A DNA stretch of 64,000 bases from Streptomyces bacillaris (GTDB lineage Bacteria > Actinomycetota > Actinomycetes > Streptomycetales > Streptomycetaceae). Below, one piece after another: positions 38,325 to 48,959 of the stretch; positions within the stretch are counted from its first letter, which is position 1, and every line of letters begins with the position of its first letter. The stretch covers positions 1,860,001 to 1,924,000 of the forward strand of contig NZ_CP029378.1 of NCBI RefSeq assembly GCF_003268675.1, written 5' to 3'. A program made the translations under genes and the position numbers. The notes under the pieces are model-generated. The model had not been told where the DNA came from. It made no database searches and saw only the letters and a list, made by a program, of their open reading frames with translations.

Positions 38325-40208
38325 TTACGCAGGTCTAAGACTGCCATGCTCACGCCCCGCCGCCTGCATCGGCATCGGCATCGCCTGACGTGATGTCTCC
38401 AACGCCTCCACGGTGTGCCGGGCGCTGGGGCCGACCACCGCGGCCCACTCCTGCGGGGCGTCGGTGAGCCAGCGGAGGACGAGGGCGGCGAATCCGGGCA
38501 CGTCACGGGCGAGTTCGACCAGGCGGCGGTCGAAGCGGACGGCGCCTTCGGGGGTGCGGACGAGGAGCATGCCGGTGCGGTGGACGAGCGCGCGCGTGCG
38601 GATCTCGGGGCGGCCGTGGGCCCCGTCGGCGGCGGCCCGGAGGAGGGCGTCCAGCACGTCCGGGTCGCGTCCGGTGGTCCCCTCGAACTCCAGCAGGACC
38701 TCCAGCAGCTCGGCCCGCAGCGGCCGGGAGGCGGTGGACCCGGCCCCGGCGAGGACCCGGGCGAGGGCGGCGCGTACGGGGGGCGGGGCGGGGCGGTCCC
38801 GGAGCAGGCCCGTGACCAGGGGCAGCAGCAGGGCGCGGGCGGCGGGGCCGTGTTCCAGGCGGAGGTCCACGTACTCGGCGGCGTGGGTGCCGTCGTCGGG
38901 GTGGGCGTCGATGTACTCGCGTACCAGCCCGGCGACGTGCAGCGCGAGTGCGGGGGTGTCGAGCCCGGCGAGGGCCCGCAGCACCGCCGCCGCTCCGTCG
39001 CCCGGGTGGGCCAGGCGGGCGCGGAGGGCGGCGAGGACCGGCTCGGGGTGGGCCGGGAAGACCTCCGCGAGCAGCTCCACGGTGAGACCGGGCTCACCGT
39101 GGGCGAAGAGGCGGAGGGCCTGCGGGAGGTGGCGGCCCCGCGACTTGGGGTCCCGGACGAGGAGGGTGAGGGCGGCCGGGTGCAGCTCCCGGTCCGCCGG
39201 GCGCCCCACCAGGATCTCGGCGGCGGACCTGAGCAGCGCCCGGTCGCCCTCGGCGGTGATCCGGGGCTGGAGCAGTCCGGCGTACCGGGCGGCGGCGGAG
39301 CGGCGGGCCGGGCGGTCCTCGTCCCGGGCCCACCGCTCGACGGCCCGGCAGAGCGCGGTGGGCTCGTCCTCCGCGAGGGCGGCGAGCAGCTCACCGGCCC
39401 GGGTGTGCGGGGTGGCGATCAGGGCGTCGGTCAGATCGTCGACGGCCAGGTCCCGGCGGGCGTAGAGCAGGGCCTGCGCGGCGTCGGCCACGGTGGGGCG
39501 CAGGCGCCCCTCCTCCGGTGCTTCGGGGGCGCCGGGGGCTTCGGGGGCGCCGCCGGCGAACAGCAGCGGGCGCTCGTCGGTGAACCAGCGGCAGAGCAGC
39601 GGCTGCACGGTGGAGGGGTCGTAGCCCAGGCGGCGGGCCACCGCGTCGAGGTACCGCTCGTCGCCGTCGGTGCGGGGCACCCCGTCGGCAGGTACCAGAC
39701 GGCGGAGGAGGTCGATCCGGTCCTCCTCGGGCAGCCGGAGCCGCCGCCAGAACCAGGGGCCGAACTCCCCGTACGCCCCCGGGCCCGCCGGTCCCCCGGC
39801 GGCGGCCGAGCACCGGGTGATCCGGCCGGCGAGGACCCGGAGGACGCCCAGATACGGGCGGGCGTCGGGCACCCGGAGCAGGCTTCCGGCGAGCAGGTGC
39901 GCCGCCCACCAGGCGGCGTCCTCGTCCCGGGGCCCGCGGCGGGGGCTTTCGCCCTGCTGCCCCTCGTACGTCCACAGCCGGTCCAGCGCCTCGATCAGGT
40001 CGGCCATCCGGTGCGCGAGGGCGGCGGTGCCCTGGCGGCGGCCGAGGAGCACCATCGCCTGGATCACCGGCCCGATCCGGTGCCGGGGCACGGGGAGGGA
40101 GCGGGGTTCCTCGGCGCCCGCAGACGGCTCGTCACCGAAGCGCGGCTCCCCGGGGGCGTGGGAACCCGCCAACGGGTCCGGCCCGCCCCTCCTCCTCCGG
40201 TACGCCAT
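38325..40208 (-). CDS. C-terminal part of a frameshifted trypsin-like/NTPase gene
   Basis: This segment encodes a long helical, Ala/Arg/Leu-rich region (clear from about 40100 down, DLIEALDRLWTYEGQQG..) with repeat-like character and no enzyme motif. It has no convincing start of its own; ATG 40208 is the first usable codon, and no ribosome binding site is clear. It lies one base out of frame with the upstream trypsin-like/NTPase gene and overlaps it. Comparable proteins are expected as one chain, so I read the two as a single gene split by a -1 shift. It ends 46 nt before ribF. Confidence 0.6.
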   Translation of the reverse strand: MAYRRRRGGPDPLAGSHAPGEPRFGDEPSAGAEEPRSLPVPRHRIGPVIQAMVLLGRRQGTAALAHRMADLIEALDRLWTYEGQQGESPRRGPRDEDAAWWAAHLLAGSLLRVPDARPYLGVLRVLAGRITRCSAAAGGPAGPGAYGEFGPWFWRRLRLPEEDRIDLLRRLVPADGVPRTDGDERYLDAVARRLGYDPSTVQPLLCRWFTDERPLLFAGGAPEAPGAPEAPEEGRLRPTVADAAQALLYARRDLAVDDLTDALIATPHTRAGELLAALAEDEPTALCRAVERWARDEDRPARRSAAARYAGLLQPRITAEGDRALLRSAAEILVGRPADRELHPAALTLLVRDPKSRGRHLPQALRLFAHGEPGLTVELLAEVFPAHPEPVLAALRARLAHPGDGAAAVLRALAGLDTPALALHVAGLVREYIDAHPDDGTHAAEYVDLRLEHGPAARALLLPLVTGLLRDRPAPPPVRAALARVLAGAGSTASRPLRAELLEVLLEFEGTTGRDPDVLDALLRAAADGAHGRPEIRTRALVHRTGMLLVRTPEGAVRFDRRLVELARDVPGFAALVLRWLTDAPQEWAAVVGPSARHTVEALETSRQAMPMPMQAAGREHGSLRPA

Positions 40209-42097
40209 CCGGTCCGGGCCGAGCGCCGCGCCGACACCGGGCCCGCCCGCGGTACCGGGCCGAACGGCAGTACCGGCACCGGCCCCCCACCGGCAGCGCG
40301 CGCCCCACGCCCCCCGCTCCCCCGGTGCCAGCGGTGCACCAGGGAGCGCAGGGCCGCGTCCAGGTCCAGGTGCGCGCCCTGGACCCAGTCGCCCAGCTCC
40401 TCGTGGGCGAAGCGGTATCCGGCCCCTGCCGGGACGAGGAGCCCCTCCGTGAGCACGGCCGAGGCCCACCCGGTGCGCCAGGGGAAGATCTCCTCGAACG
40501 CCTCCCGGTCCAGCTCCCCCTGGCCCGGGCCCAGACAGCGGCGGGCCGCCTCGTGGACCTGGCCCGCGACCCGGGCGGCCAGCCGGCGTACGGCGGTGCC
40601 CCGGGGCTGCTCACCGGCGGCGGCCGCGATCCGGACCGCGATGCGCACGCACATCAGGTCCAGGTGGGCGCCGAAGACGTCCTCCGTGTCGGGGCGGCCC
40701 TGGACGCCGGGCGGCAGGGCCTCGCGGACCTCCGCGAGCAGCCGCAGGGTGAGCGGGTGCCGGTCGTGGCCCGGGGCGAGGGCGTGCGGCGGGATGTCGA
40801 ACCGCTCCCGCGCCTGTTCGGCCTGGGCCCGGGTGAGGTCGGCCAGGCGCAGCGAGGGCGGGAGGCCGCGGGCGGGGCGGCGGGGGCGGTGCAGGGCGTC
40901 CGGCGGGTGGAGGGCCCCGGCGGTCTCCCAGTGCTCGGGGCGGCAGGCGACGACGAGCCGGACGCGGTGCTCGCGCAGCCAGCGGGCGGTGCCCGCCGTC
41001 CATTCGGCCAGCCGGTGGGCCAGCAGCGGCGGCATCTCCTCGGGGCCGTCGAGGACCACGAGGAGGGGGTGGCCCGCGTCGGCGGCGAGGCGGGCGACGC
41101 GCTCGGCGGTGGCCGTCGCCATGTCCCCGAGGGCCCCGGCGGCGGCGACGATCCGGGCCGAGCGGGTCAGCGTGCGGTCGGCCGCGTCCGCCACGGAGGT
41201 GTCGTCGGCGAGCAGGTCGGCGCCGCGCAGCCAGAGGGTGGGGGCGGGCGCCCCCCGGTCGGCCCGGCGGGCGGCGAGGGCGGCCAGCTCGGTGGTGCGG
41301 CCGGTGCCGGGTCCGCCGACAAGACCCAGGACCGTGGCCGTACCGGCTTCGAAGGCGGTGAACTCCGCGTGGATGTCCTCGCGCTCGACGGGGACGGTGC
41401 GCGGCTCGGGCCCGTCCGCCGAGCCGACGGAGGTGGCGGTGAGCTGGAGGGCCCCGGCGAGGTTGAGGTCGGGGCCGTAGGCGGGGGCGGCGGTGGCGTT
41501 GCGGGCGAGGAGGGCGTCGAGGGCGGCGTCGGCGCCGCGTGGGAGGGGCAGGGCGAGCCCGGCGGACTCGTACGGGGTGGTGAGGGCGGTGCAGAGGAGG
41601 CCGAGGACCGCGCCCGTGGCCGGGTCCGTGACCGGTCCCCCGATGGCCGCGCCGCCCGAGCGCAGGGCGTCGCGCCCGTCGGTACCGAGGGCCAGCTCCA
41701 GGGCGGCCGGGACCGGATGGGCGCCGTCCGGGGCGGTATAGGTGGCGGGGGCCGTGCCGAGGACCCGGGCCTCGCGGCGGCCGTGGGCGGCGATCCCGAC
41801 GTAACTCCCGGGCTCGATCCGCTCCCGTACGGCGATGGGCAGCGGCTCCACGTCGAGCGTCCCGGAGCCGCCCGTACGCAGGAGGGCAAGGCCGAGGGCG
41901 GGGAGCGGGGTGATGTCGTCGGGGCCGACGGAACAGGTGCGGCCGTCGGTGCCGTGCAGGAGGTACGGGCCGGGGGCAGTGGTGGCCTGGTGGGCGGTGA
42001 CGACCGTGCCGCGGTCGTCCGCGACGAATCCCGTCCCCCGCGGCCGGCCGGCCTGATCACAGATTCTCACCAGCGTCGACCGGTCCCCACTGCCCAT
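40064..42097 (-). CDS. N-terminal part of a trypsin-like peptidase/NTPase fusion protein, frameshifted
   Basis: Residues about 1-195 have a chymotrypsin-like fold (GTGFVADDRGTVVTAHQ, His36). The nucleophile position in the GNSGGP-type motif reads AAIGGPV, with Ile152 where Ser should be. A STAND/AAA-type NTPase follows, with a Walker A-like GGPGTGRTT (261-269, Arg in place of Lys) and Walker B LLVVLDGPEE. The meaningful frame ends near SLVHRWHRG at about 40320. Beyond that the frame gives Gly/Arg nonsense to a stop at 40064, while good coding continues in the next frame. C runs (40283-40288, 40310-40315, 40319-40323) mark the likely slip or indel. The start is ATG 42097, with a weak ribosome binding site. 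Confidence 0.65.
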   Translation of the reverse strand: MGSGDRSTLVRICDQAGRPRGTGFVADDRGTVVTAHQATTAPGPYLLHGTDGRTCSVGPDDITPLPALGLALLRTGGSGTLDVEPLPIAVRERIEPGSYVGIAAHGRREARVLGTAPATYTAPDGAHPVPAALELALGTDGRDALRSGGAAIGGPVTDPATGAVLGLLCTALTTPYESAGLALPLPRGADAALDALLARNATAAPAYGPDLNLAGALQLTATSVGSADGPEPRTVPVEREDIHAEFTAFEAGTATVLGLVGGPGTGRTTELAALAARRADRGAPAPTLWLRGADLLADDTSVADAADRTLTRSARIVAAAGALGDMATATAERVARLAADAGHPLLVVLDGPEEMPPLLAHRLAEWTAGTARWLREHRVRLVVACRPEHWETAGALHPPDALHRPRRPARGLPPSLRLADLTRAQAEQARERFDIPPHALAPGHDRHPLTLRLLAEVREALPPGVQGRPDTEDVFGAHLDLMCVRIAVRIAAAAGEQPRGTAVRRLAARVAGQVHEAARRCLGPGQGELDREAFEEIFPWRTGWASAVLTEGLLVPAGAGYRFAHEELGDWVQGAHLDLDAALRSLVHRWHRGSGGRGARAAGGGPVPVLPFGPVPRAGPVSARRSARTGWRTGGGGAGRTRWRVPTPPGSRASVTSRLRAPRNPAPSPCPGTGSGR

Positions 42098-42246
42098 GGT
42101 CCGACCGTAGGCCGCCGGTGATCGTACGGCGTAGCGCGGACGGCGAAAGCGCCCCCCGCGCCCCCGGTATTCACTCCGAGCGCCCGTCCAATGGGGTGAA
42201 TAGCCGTGACCTGGACGGAGCAGGGATGGTCCCGGGGTGGGGGAAG

Positions 42247-42285
42247 GTGGAGCGGGCACCGGTGGGGGGTGGGTGCCCGCTCCAC
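42247..42285 (-). terminator. Terminator after truB
   Basis: A perfect 14-bp stem (42247-42260 with 42272-42285) with an 11-nt loop lies about 110 nt past the truB stop codon, after the tandem repeat, and closes the rimP-truB transcription unit. Confidence 0.7.
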
Positions 42286-42397
42286 ATGATCCGGAGATCA
42301 GGTCTCCACCTGGTCCGAAGGGCCAGGTCTCTCCATGGTCAGGGGATCAGATCGCCACCCGTCCGGGGATCAGCGCTCCGCCCGGTCCGGGGATCAG
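42286..42397. repeat. Degenerate ~24-bp tandem repeat at the truB 3' end
   Basis: Units ending in GGGGATCAG occur at 42342-42350, 42365-42373 and 42389-42397 (period 23-24), with two weaker units before them from about 42286. The truB stop codon (42394-42396) is inside the last unit. Confidence 0.7.
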
Positions 42398-43293
42398 GCG
42401 AAGACGGCGAGGCTCTTGGCCTTGCCCTTCTCCTCCTCCACGAGCACCAGGAACGCCCCGTCCGGCCCGAAGACCGCGACCGGCCCCGGCGGGTAGGAGG
42501 GCATGTCCAGCCGTACGCCGTTGAGGAGCAGCCGGGCGCGCTTCTCGTCGACGTCCCAGCGCGGGAAGGCGGACGCGGCGGCCTCCGCGACCGGCATGAC
42601 CGTCAGCTCCTCCTGGTGCTGGTCGAGCGTGCGGGCCGCGTCCAGTCCGTACGGGCCGACGCGGGTGCGGCGCAGCGCGGTGAGGTGGCCGCCGACGCCG
42701 AGTCCGGCGCCGAGGTCCCGGGCGAGGGCGCGGATGTACGTCCCCGAGGAGCAGACGACGGAGACGACCAGGTCCAGGACGGGGGTGCCGTCCTCGGCGA
42801 CGGCCTCGCGGACGTCGTAGACGCGGAAGGAGGAGACGGTCACCGGGCGGGCCGGGATCTCGAACTCCTCGCCGCCGCGCACCCGGGCGTAGGACCGCTT
42901 GCCGTCGATCTTGATGGCGCTGACCTTGGACGGGACCTGCATGATCGCGCCGGTCAGGGCCGCCACCCCGGCGTCGATCCCCTCGCGGGTCACGCCGGAG
43001 GCGTCGGTGGAGGAGGTGATCTCGCCCTCGGCGTCGTCGGTGACGGTGTCCTGGCCGAGCCGGATGGTGCCCAGGTACTCCTTCTCGGTCAGCGCGAGGT
43101 GGCCGAGCAGCTTGGTGGCCCGCTGGACGCCGAGCACGAGGACTCCGGTCGCCATCGGGTCCAGCGTTCCGGCGTGGCCGACGCGGCGGGTGCGGGCGAT
43201 GCCGCGCATCTTGGCCACGACGTCGTGCGAAGTGAAGCCGGACGGCTTGTCGACGATGACAAGGCCGTCCGGCGTCGGGTTCTGGTCGGTCAT
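42394..43293 (-). CDS. truB: tRNA pseudouridine(55) synthase
   Basis: TruB makes pseudouridine 55 in the T-arm of tRNAs. The 299-aa protein has the catalytic Asp45 in GTLDPMATG, the KxSY-type region and the C-terminal PUA-like domain. The ATG overlaps the rbfA stop codon (ATGA). Its 3' end and stop codon fall in a tandem repeat, so the final residues (SLAVFA) may vary between strains. Confidence 0.95.
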   Translation of the reverse strand: MTDQNPTPDGLVIVDKPSGFTSHDVVAKMRGIARTRRVGHAGTLDPMATGVLVLGVQRATKLLGHLALTEKEYLGTIRLGQDTVTDDAEGEITSSTDASGVTREGIDAGVAALTGAIMQVPSKVSAIKIDGKRSYARVRGGEEFEIPARPVTVSSFRVYDVREAVAEDGTPVLDLVVSVVCSSGTYIRALARDLGAGLGVGGHLTALRRTRVGPYGLDAARTLDQHQEELTVMPVAEAAASAFPRWDVDEKRARLLLNGVRLDMPSYPPGPVAVFGPDGAFLVLVEEEKGKAKSLAVFA

Positions 43294-43766
43294 GCGGAGG
43301 CCGGGCCCTCGTTCTTCTCGGTGGGTCCGTCGGTCTCGTCCTCGTCGTCCTCGGGCTTGCGGTACGGGTCGGCGTCACCGGCGTACGTCGCGCCGGTGGA
43401 CACCTGGCGCACCTCCGCGTCCTTGGCGCGCGCCTTGTCGAGGAGGTCCTCGATGGTGCGGGCGTTGTCCGGGAGGGCGTCCGGGACGAAGGCCAGGGTC
43501 GGCGTGAACCGGACCCCGGTCTGCCGGCCGACCTCGGAGCGGAGGACGCCCTTGGCGCTCTCCAGCGCCGCGGCGGAGGCCGCGCGCTCCTCGTCGTCGC
43601 CGTAGACCGTGTAGAAGACCGTGGCCTCCCGCAGGTCGCCGGTGACCCGGGCGTCCGTGATCGTCACGAATCCCAGCCGCGGATCCTTGATCCGCCGGTC
43701 CAGGGTCTCCGCGACCACGACCTGGATGCGATCGGCCAGCTTGCGGGCCCGCGCGTTGTCGGTCAC
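43290..43766 (-). CDS. rbfA: Ribosome-binding factor A
   Basis: RbfA is a KH-fold factor that binds the 30S subunit and helps mature 16S rRNA. The 158-aa reading starts at GTG 43766 with the family N terminus ([22 protein letters not shown]). A longer in-frame GTG at 43817 would overlap the DUF503 gene. The acidic C-terminal tail ([17 protein letters not shown]) is common in actinobacteria. It is coupled to truB downstream. Confidence 0.92.
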   Translation of the reverse strand: MTDNARARKLADRIQVVVAETLDRRIKDPRLGFVTITDARVTGDLREATVFYTVYGDDEERAASAAALESAKGVLRSEVGRQTGVRFTPTLAFVPDALPDNARTIEDLLDKARAKDAEVRQVSTGATYAGDADPYRKPEDDEDETDGPTEKNEGPASA

Positions 43767-43803
43767 CGGTCCGTCACTCTTCCTTCTGGTGTTCGCTTGC
43801 GTG

Positions 43804-44097
43804 TCAGTCTTCGTCACTGTGCAGCCGCCGTCTCACCGACAGCAGCTCCACCTCGGGGCGGGCGGCCACCAGCCGCTCGCACCGGTCCAGCACGTCCGTC
43901 AGGTGTCCGGTGTCACCGGAGACCACGGCGAGGCCGATCTCGGCCCTGCGGTGGAGATCCTGCCCGCCGGTCTCCGCCGCACTCACCGCGTACTTGCGCT
44001 GGAGTTCGGCGACGATCGGACGGACGACGGAGCGTTTCTCCTTCAACGACCGTACGTCGCCGAGGAGCAGATCGAAGGACAGGGTCCCCACATACAT
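43804..44097 (-). CDS. DUF503 family protein
   Basis: This is a 97-aa YlxP-like protein ([44 protein letters not shown]..), always found between infB and rbfA in Gram-positive bacteria. Its molecular role is not established; the position implies ribosome biogenesis. The start and length fit the family. Confidence 0.9.
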   Translation of the reverse strand: MYVGTLSFDLLLGDVRSLKEKRSVVRPIVAELQRKYAVSAAETGGQDLHRRAEIGLAVVSGDTGHLTDVLDRCERLVAARPEVELLSVRRRLHSDED

Positions 44098-44177
44098 GTG
44101 TGTCCGGATGTCCCGCCGGTTCGGGTTCGTGCCCCGCCAGAACTTGGCGGGGACATCAGAACCGTACCGGAACGGCC

Positions 44178-44216
44178 GGGGCCGATCGACGGAAATACGA
44201 CCCGTCGACCGGCCCC
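44178..44216 (-). terminator. Hairpin after infB
   Basis: A 15-bp stem with one G-U type mismatch (44178-44192 with 44202-44216) lies about 60 nt past the infB stop codon, before the DUF503 gene. It may give partial termination or mRNA processing within the operon. Confidence 0.55.
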
Positions 44217-44274
44217 GACCGTGGTGGCCGGGCTCCGGGGGCGAACCCCCGCAACCCCGCCGAATCCCTGCGGA

Positions 44275-47200
44275 TCAGCCTCGCGGCTTCTCGCGCATCT
44301 CGTACGTCGCGATGACGTCGTCGATCTTGATGTCGTTGAAGTTTCCGAGGTTGATACCACCCTCGAAGCCTTCGCGGATCTCGGTGACGTCGTCCTTGAA
44401 GCGGCGCAGACCGGAGATGTTGAGGTTCTCCGCGATGACCTTGCCATCGCGCAGCAGGCGCGCCTTGGTGTTGCGCTTGACCTCGCCGGAGCGGACCAGC
44501 ACACCGGCGATGTTGCCCAGCTTGGACGAGCGGAAGATCTCGCGGATCTCCGCCGTACCGAGCTCGACCTCTTCGTACTCCGGCTTGAGCATGCCCTTGA
44601 GGGCCGCTTCGATCTCTTCGATCGCCTGGTAGATGACCGAGTAGTACCGGACGTCCACGCCTTCGCGCTCGGCCATCTGCTGCGCACGCCCGGCGGCGCG
44701 CACGTTGAAGCCGATGACGATGGCGTCGGAGCCGGTCGCCAGGTCGATGTCCGACTCGGTGACCGCACCCACACCGCGGTGCAGGACCCGGATGTCGACC
44801 TCTTCACCGACGTCGAGCTGGAGCAGCGAGGACTCGAGGGCCTCCACCGAACCGGACGCGTCGCCCTTGATGATGAGGTTGAGCTCCTGGACCAGACCGG
44901 CCTTGAGCGCCTCGTCCAGGTTCTCCAGGGAGAACCGGACGCCCTTGCGGGCGAAGTTGGCGTTGCGCTCGCGGGCGGCACGCTTCTCGGCGATCTGACG
45001 GGCCGTACGGTCCTCGTCGACGACCAGGAAGTTGTCGCCGGCGCCCGGGACGTTGGTGAGACCGAGGACGAGGACCGGGGTCGAGGGACCCGCCTCCTCC
45101 ACGTTCTTGCCGTTGTCGTCGAGCATGGCGCGCACCCGGCCGTAGGCGTCGCCCACGACCATCGTGTCACCGATGCGCAGCGTTCCGCGCTGGACCAGGA
45201 CGGTCGAGACGGCACCGCGACCGCGGTCGAGGTGGGACTCGATCGCAATACCCTGCGCGTCCTGGTCGGGGTTGGCCCGCAGGTCGAGCGAGGCGTCGGC
45301 GGTGAGGACGACGGCCTCCAGCAGCGCCTCGATGTTGAGGCCCTGCTTGGCGGAGATGTCGACGAACATGGTGTCGCCGCCGTACTCCTCGGCCACCAGA
45401 CCGAACTCGGTGAGCTGACCGCGCACCTTGGTCGGGTCGGCACCCTCGACGTCGATCTTGTTGACCGCGACCACGATCGGCACCTCGGCCGCCTTGGCGT
45501 GGTTCAGCGCCTCGATCGTCTGGGGCATCACACCGTCGTTGGCCGCCACCACGAGGATCGCGATGTCGGTCGACTTCGCACCACGGGCACGCATGGCGGT
45601 GAACGCCTCGTGACCCGGGGTGTCGATGAAGGTGATCTTCCGGTCCTCGCCGTTGACCTCGGAGGAGACCTGGTAGGCACCGATGTGCTGGGTGATGCCA
45701 CCGGCCTCGCCCGCGACCACGTTGGTCTTGCGGATCGCGTCGAGGAGTCGGGTCTTACCGTGGTCGACGTGACCCATGACGGTCACGACCGGCGGACGGG
45801 AGACCAGGGCCTCTTCGCCGCCCTCGTCCTCGCCGAACTCGATGTCGAAGGACTCGAGCAGCTCGCGGTCCTCCTCCTCCGGGCTGACGATCTCCAGGAC
45901 GTAGTTCATCTCCTCGGCGAGGAGACGCAGCGTGTCGTCGGAGACGGACTGCGTGGCCGTCACCATCTCGCCGAGGTTCATCATCACGGCGACGAGCGAC
46001 GCCGGGTTGGCGTTGATCTTCTCCGCGAAGTCGGTGAGGGAGGCACCGCGCGACAGCCGGACGGCCTGTCCGTTGCCGCGGGGCAGCATGACGCCGCCGA
46101 CCGACGGGGCCTGCATGGCCTCGTACTCCTGGCGCCTCTGCCGCTTCGACTTGCGGCCACGACGCGCGGGACCGCCGGGACGGCCGAACGCACCCTGCGT
46201 GCCACCACGGCCACCGGGACCACCCGGACGACCGCCGAAGCCGGGACGGCCGCCGAAGCCGCCGCCACCACCGGGACGACCGGCACCGCCGCCGCCACCG
46301 CCGGGACCGGCCGGACGGCCGGCGAACCCGCCGCCACCGCCACCGGGACGACCGGCGAAGCCGCCGCCGCCACCGGGACGACCGCCACCGGCACCGCCGG
46401 GACGACCGCCGCCGCCGGGACCACGGCCACCGCCACCGGGACCGGGGCGCGGGCCGGCAGCGGGACGCTGCGGCATCATGCCCGGGTTGGGGCGGTTACC
46501 GGCGGGACCGGCACCGGGACGCGGGGCCTGCGGACGGGGCATGCCGCCCGGAGAGGGACGGGCACCGCCCTGGGCCTGACCGCCCTGGGGGCGCGGGGCG
46601 CCACCGGGGCCGCCCTGCGGACGCGGGGCGCCGGGGCGCTCCTGGCCGCCGCCGGGCCGCGGGGCACCGCCGGGACGGGGCGCCGAGGGGCGCGCCATGC
46701 CGGTGGAGCCGCCGGAGGTGAAGGGGTTGTTGCCCGGACGGGGACCGGCCGGACGGGCGCCGCCGGGGCGCGGGGCACCCTGGCCGGCGGGACGCGCGGG
46801 GCGGTCGCCGCCACGCTCGCCACCACGGCCGCCGTCACGCTGGCCACCGTCGCGCTGACCGCCGGCCGGGGCCGGACGGGCGGGGGTGGGACGCGGGCCC
46901 GGGGTGGCACCCGTGGGCCGCGGGGCCGCCGGACGCTCGGGGGCCGGAGCCGGAGCCGAGAACTCGGCGGCCGGGACCGGGGTCACCGGGGCCGCCTTCG
47001 GCGCGGGCTTCGGGCCCGGACGCGGGGCGGGGGACGGCGCGGCGGGCGCCGCCGGGGTGCTGCTCGGGGCCTCGGCGGCGGCCGGCTTGGGGGCCGGTGC
47101 GCCGGGCTTGGGGGCAGCGGGACGTGCCGCAGCGGCCGGGGAGGGCGCTGCGGGCTTCGCGGGCGTCGCCTTACGGGGCGCGCCCGGCTTCGCAGCGGAC

Positions 47201-47376
47201 TTGCCGGCGTTGCCGCCGGGCCCCTGCAGTGCGTCGGTCAACTTGCGTACAACCGGCGCCTCGATCGTCGAGGACGCCGAACGGACGAATTCACCGAGTT
47301 CTTGGAGCTTGGCCATGACGACCTTGCTCTCGACGCCGAACTCCTTGGCGAGTTCGTATACCCGGACCTTAGCCAC
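44275..47376 (-). CDS. infB: Translation initiation factor IF-2
   Basis: IF-2 is the GTPase that brings fMet-tRNA to the 30S subunit. The 1033-aa protein has an N-terminal helical subdomain ([24 protein letters not shown]), a very long Pro/Ala/Gly linker (about residues 50-390, including runs of [11 protein letters not shown]), then the G domain ([14 protein letters not shown], with DTPGHEAF and NKID) and the C-terminal fMet-tRNA-binding domains. The GTG start at 47376 has AAAAGGAG four bases upstream. The linker length is typical of streptomycetes. Confidence 0.97.
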   Translation of the reverse strand: MAKVRVYELAKEFGVESKVVMAKLQELGEFVRSASSTIEAPVVRKLTDALQGPGGNAGKSAAKPGAPRKATPAKPAAPSPAAAARPAAPKPGAPAPKPAAAEAPSSTPAAPAAPSPAPRPGPKPAPKAAPVTPVPAAEFSAPAPAPERPAAPRPTGATPGPRPTPARPAPAGGQRDGGQRDGGRGGERGGDRPARPAGQGAPRPGGARPAGPRPGNNPFTSGGSTGMARPSAPRPGGAPRPGGGQERPGAPRPQGGPGGAPRPQGGQAQGGARPSPGGMPRPQAPRPGAGPAGNRPNPGMMPQRPAAGPRPGPGGGGRGPGGGGRPGGAGGGRPGGGGGFAGRPGGGGGGFAGRPAGPGGGGGGAGRPGGGGGFGGRPGFGGRPGGPGGRGGTQGAFGRPGGPARRGRKSKRQRRQEYEAMQAPSVGGVMLPRGNGQAVRLSRGASLTDFAEKINANPASLVAVMMNLGEMVTATQSVSDDTLRLLAEEMNYVLEIVSPEEEDRELLESFDIEFGEDEGGEEALVSRPPVVTVMGHVDHGKTRLLDAIRKTNVVAGEAGGITQHIGAYQVSSEVNGEDRKITFIDTPGHEAFTAMRARGAKSTDIAILVVAANDGVMPQTIEALNHAKAAEVPIVVAVNKIDVEGADPTKVRGQLTEFGLVAEEYGGDTMFVDISAKQGLNIEALLEAVVLTADASLDLRANPDQDAQGIAIESHLDRGRGAVSTVLVQRGTLRIGDTMVVGDAYGRVRAMLDDNGKNVEEAGPSTPVLVLGLTNVPGAGDNFLVVDEDRTARQIAEKRAARERNANFARKGVRFSLENLDEALKAGLVQELNLIIKGDASGSVEALESSLLQLDVGEEVDIRVLHRGVGAVTESDIDLATGSDAIVIGFNVRAAGRAQQMAEREGVDVRYYSVIYQAIEEIEAALKGMLKPEYEEVELGTAEIREIFRSSKLGNIAGVLVRSGEVKRNTKARLLRDGKVIAENLNISGLRRFKDDVTEIREGFEGGINLGNFNDIKIDDVIATYEMREKPRG

Positions 47377-47524
47377 TTCGCTCCTTTTAGGTCCGGGTTA
47401 CCGCCGGACCGTCGCTACTTCATGGGCGTACTCATCGCGTACTCATCGAGTGCTCATCGCAATCTCGACCTACTTCCAACTCGCGAGGTACCTGACCGCA
47501 CGGGGTCCCGTGCCGTTCACTTTC

Positions 47525-47803
47525 TTACGGTGTCACCCGCTCGACGAACCGCGTGAGTGCCGCGGTGTCGAGCGGCCCCTTGGCCTTGAAGGCCCGGGGG
47601 AATGCCCGGCGGCGAACCGCCAGGTCGAGACAGACAGAGGTGGGGTGCACGTAAGCACCCCGGCCGGGCAGCGTACCGCGTGGATCAGGGGCGCAGGCGC
47701 CCTCGTCCACCACGATGCGCAGCAGCTCGCTCTTGGCCACTCGCTCCCGGCATCCCACACAGGTCCGCTCGGGACAAGCGCCGGCTTGCGTCCGGCCAGA
47801 CAC
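47525..47803 (-). CDS. ylxR: YlxR family (DUF448) RNA-binding protein
   Basis: This is a 92-aa protein with the family motif CVGCRERVAKSELLRIV and the GRGAYVHP segment. YlxR is encoded between nusA and infB in most bacteria; structures suggest nucleic-acid binding and, in some species, a regulatory role. The start is GTG 47803, with GGGGAGG upstream. Confidence 0.92.
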   Translation of the reverse strand: MSGRTQAGACPERTCVGCRERVAKSELLRIVVDEGACAPDPRGTLPGRGAYVHPTSVCLDLAVRRRAFPRAFKAKGPLDTAALTRFVERVTP

Positions 47804-47916
47804 GATTAAGTCTACCTCCCCGTACCGACCTCACCCCTTTGGGGCAAAAATCGAACGGATGTTGTCGTGATCTCAGCGGCGTACGGCCAAGATCTATTCC
47901 CTGGAGGGGCTCCGGG

Positions 47917-48957
47917 TCAACGCCTTTCCGAGCGCTCCCGGGCCCGCTCGGCCCGCTCGCGGTCGGCGTTCTCCCGCTCCTCGTCGGTCTCGGTGTCGGG
48001 CCGGATGTCGATGCGCCAGCCGGTGAGGCGGGCGGCGAGGCGGGCGTTCTGGCCCTCCTTGCCGATCGCCAGCGAGAGCTGGTAGTCCGGCACGGTGACC
48101 CGGGCGGAGCGGGCGCCGAGGTCGACGACCTCGACCTTGCTCACCCGGGCGGGCGACAGCGCGTTGGCGACCATCTCGGCCGGGTCGTCCGCCCAGTCCA
48201 CGATGTCGATCTTCTCGCCGTGCAGCTCGGCCATGACGTTGCGGACCCGGCCGCCCATGGGGCCGATGCAGGCGCCCTTGGCGTTGAGGCCCGAACGGGT
48301 GGAGCGGACCGCGATCTTAGTGCGGTGGCCGGCCTCGCGGGCGATCGCGGAGATCTCGACGGAACCGTCGGCGATCTCCGGGACCTCCAGCGCGAAGAGC
48401 TTCTTCACCAGGTTGGGATGGGTGCGCGAGAGCGTCACGGAGGGGCCGCGGACGCCCTTGGCGACCCGGACGACATACGTGCGCAGGCGCAGGCCGTGGG
48501 TGTACTCCTCGCCCGGCACCTGCTCCTGGACCGGGAGGATGGCCTCCAGCTTGCCGATGTCGACCAGGACGTTCTTGGGGTCCTTGCCCTGCTGGACGAC
48601 GCCGGTGACGACATCGCCCTCGTGGCCCGCGTACTCCCCGAAGGTCTTGTCGTCCTCGGCGTCGCGCAACCGCTGCAGGATGACCTGCTTGGCGGTGGAC
48701 GCGGCGATCCGGCCGAAACCGGAGGGGGTGTCGTCGAACTCCTTGGGCTCCTGGCCCTCTTCGAGGTCGGCCGGGTCCTCGGTGGCCCAGACGGTCACAT
48801 GGCCGCGCTCGTCGATCTTCACGCGCGCCCGGCGGTAGCTGCCGTCGGTGCGGTGGTACGCGATGAGGAGGGCCGACTCGATCGCCCCGACGAGCACGTC
48901 GAACGGGATCTCCTTGTCCTGCGCCAAGCCCTTCAGAAGCTTCACATCGATGTCCAC
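47917..48957 (-). CDS. nusA: Transcription termination/antitermination factor NusA
   Basis: NusA binds RNA polymerase and nascent RNA to set pausing, termination and antitermination. The 346-aa protein has the N-terminal polymerase-binding domain, S1 domain ([23 protein letters not shown]) and two KH domains ([43 protein letters not shown]), and lacks the acidic repeats of enteric NusA, as usual in actinobacteria. The start is GTG 48957 behind GAGGAGG, 2 nt after the rimP stop codon. Confidence 0.96.
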   Translation of the reverse strand: MDIDVKLLKGLAQDKEIPFDVLVGAIESALLIAYHRTDGSYRRARVKIDERGHVTVWATEDPADLEEGQEPKEFDDTPSGFGRIAASTAKQVILQRLRDAEDDKTFGEYAGHEGDVVTGVVQQGKDPKNVLVDIGKLEAILPVQEQVPGEEYTHGLRLRTYVVRVAKGVRGPSVTLSRTHPNLVKKLFALEVPEIADGSVEISAIAREAGHRTKIAVRSTRSGLNAKGACIGPMGGRVRNVMAELHGEKIDIVDWADDPAEMVANALSPARVSKVEVVDLGARSARVTVPDYQLSLAIGKEGQNARLAARLTGWRIDIRPDTETDEERENADRERAERARERSERR

Positions 48958-48959
48958 GG

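Noticed and set aside
47377..47524. Possible tRNA gene between ylxR and infB
   Set aside because: The repeated TACTCATCG-like segments do not form a cloverleaf, and there is no T-loop consensus.
43621..47556. A 1311-codon open frame antisense to infB and rbfA
   Set aside because: It consists of Gly/Thr/Ala/Arg low-complexity translation of the IF-2 linker read backwards; infB on the other strand is certain.
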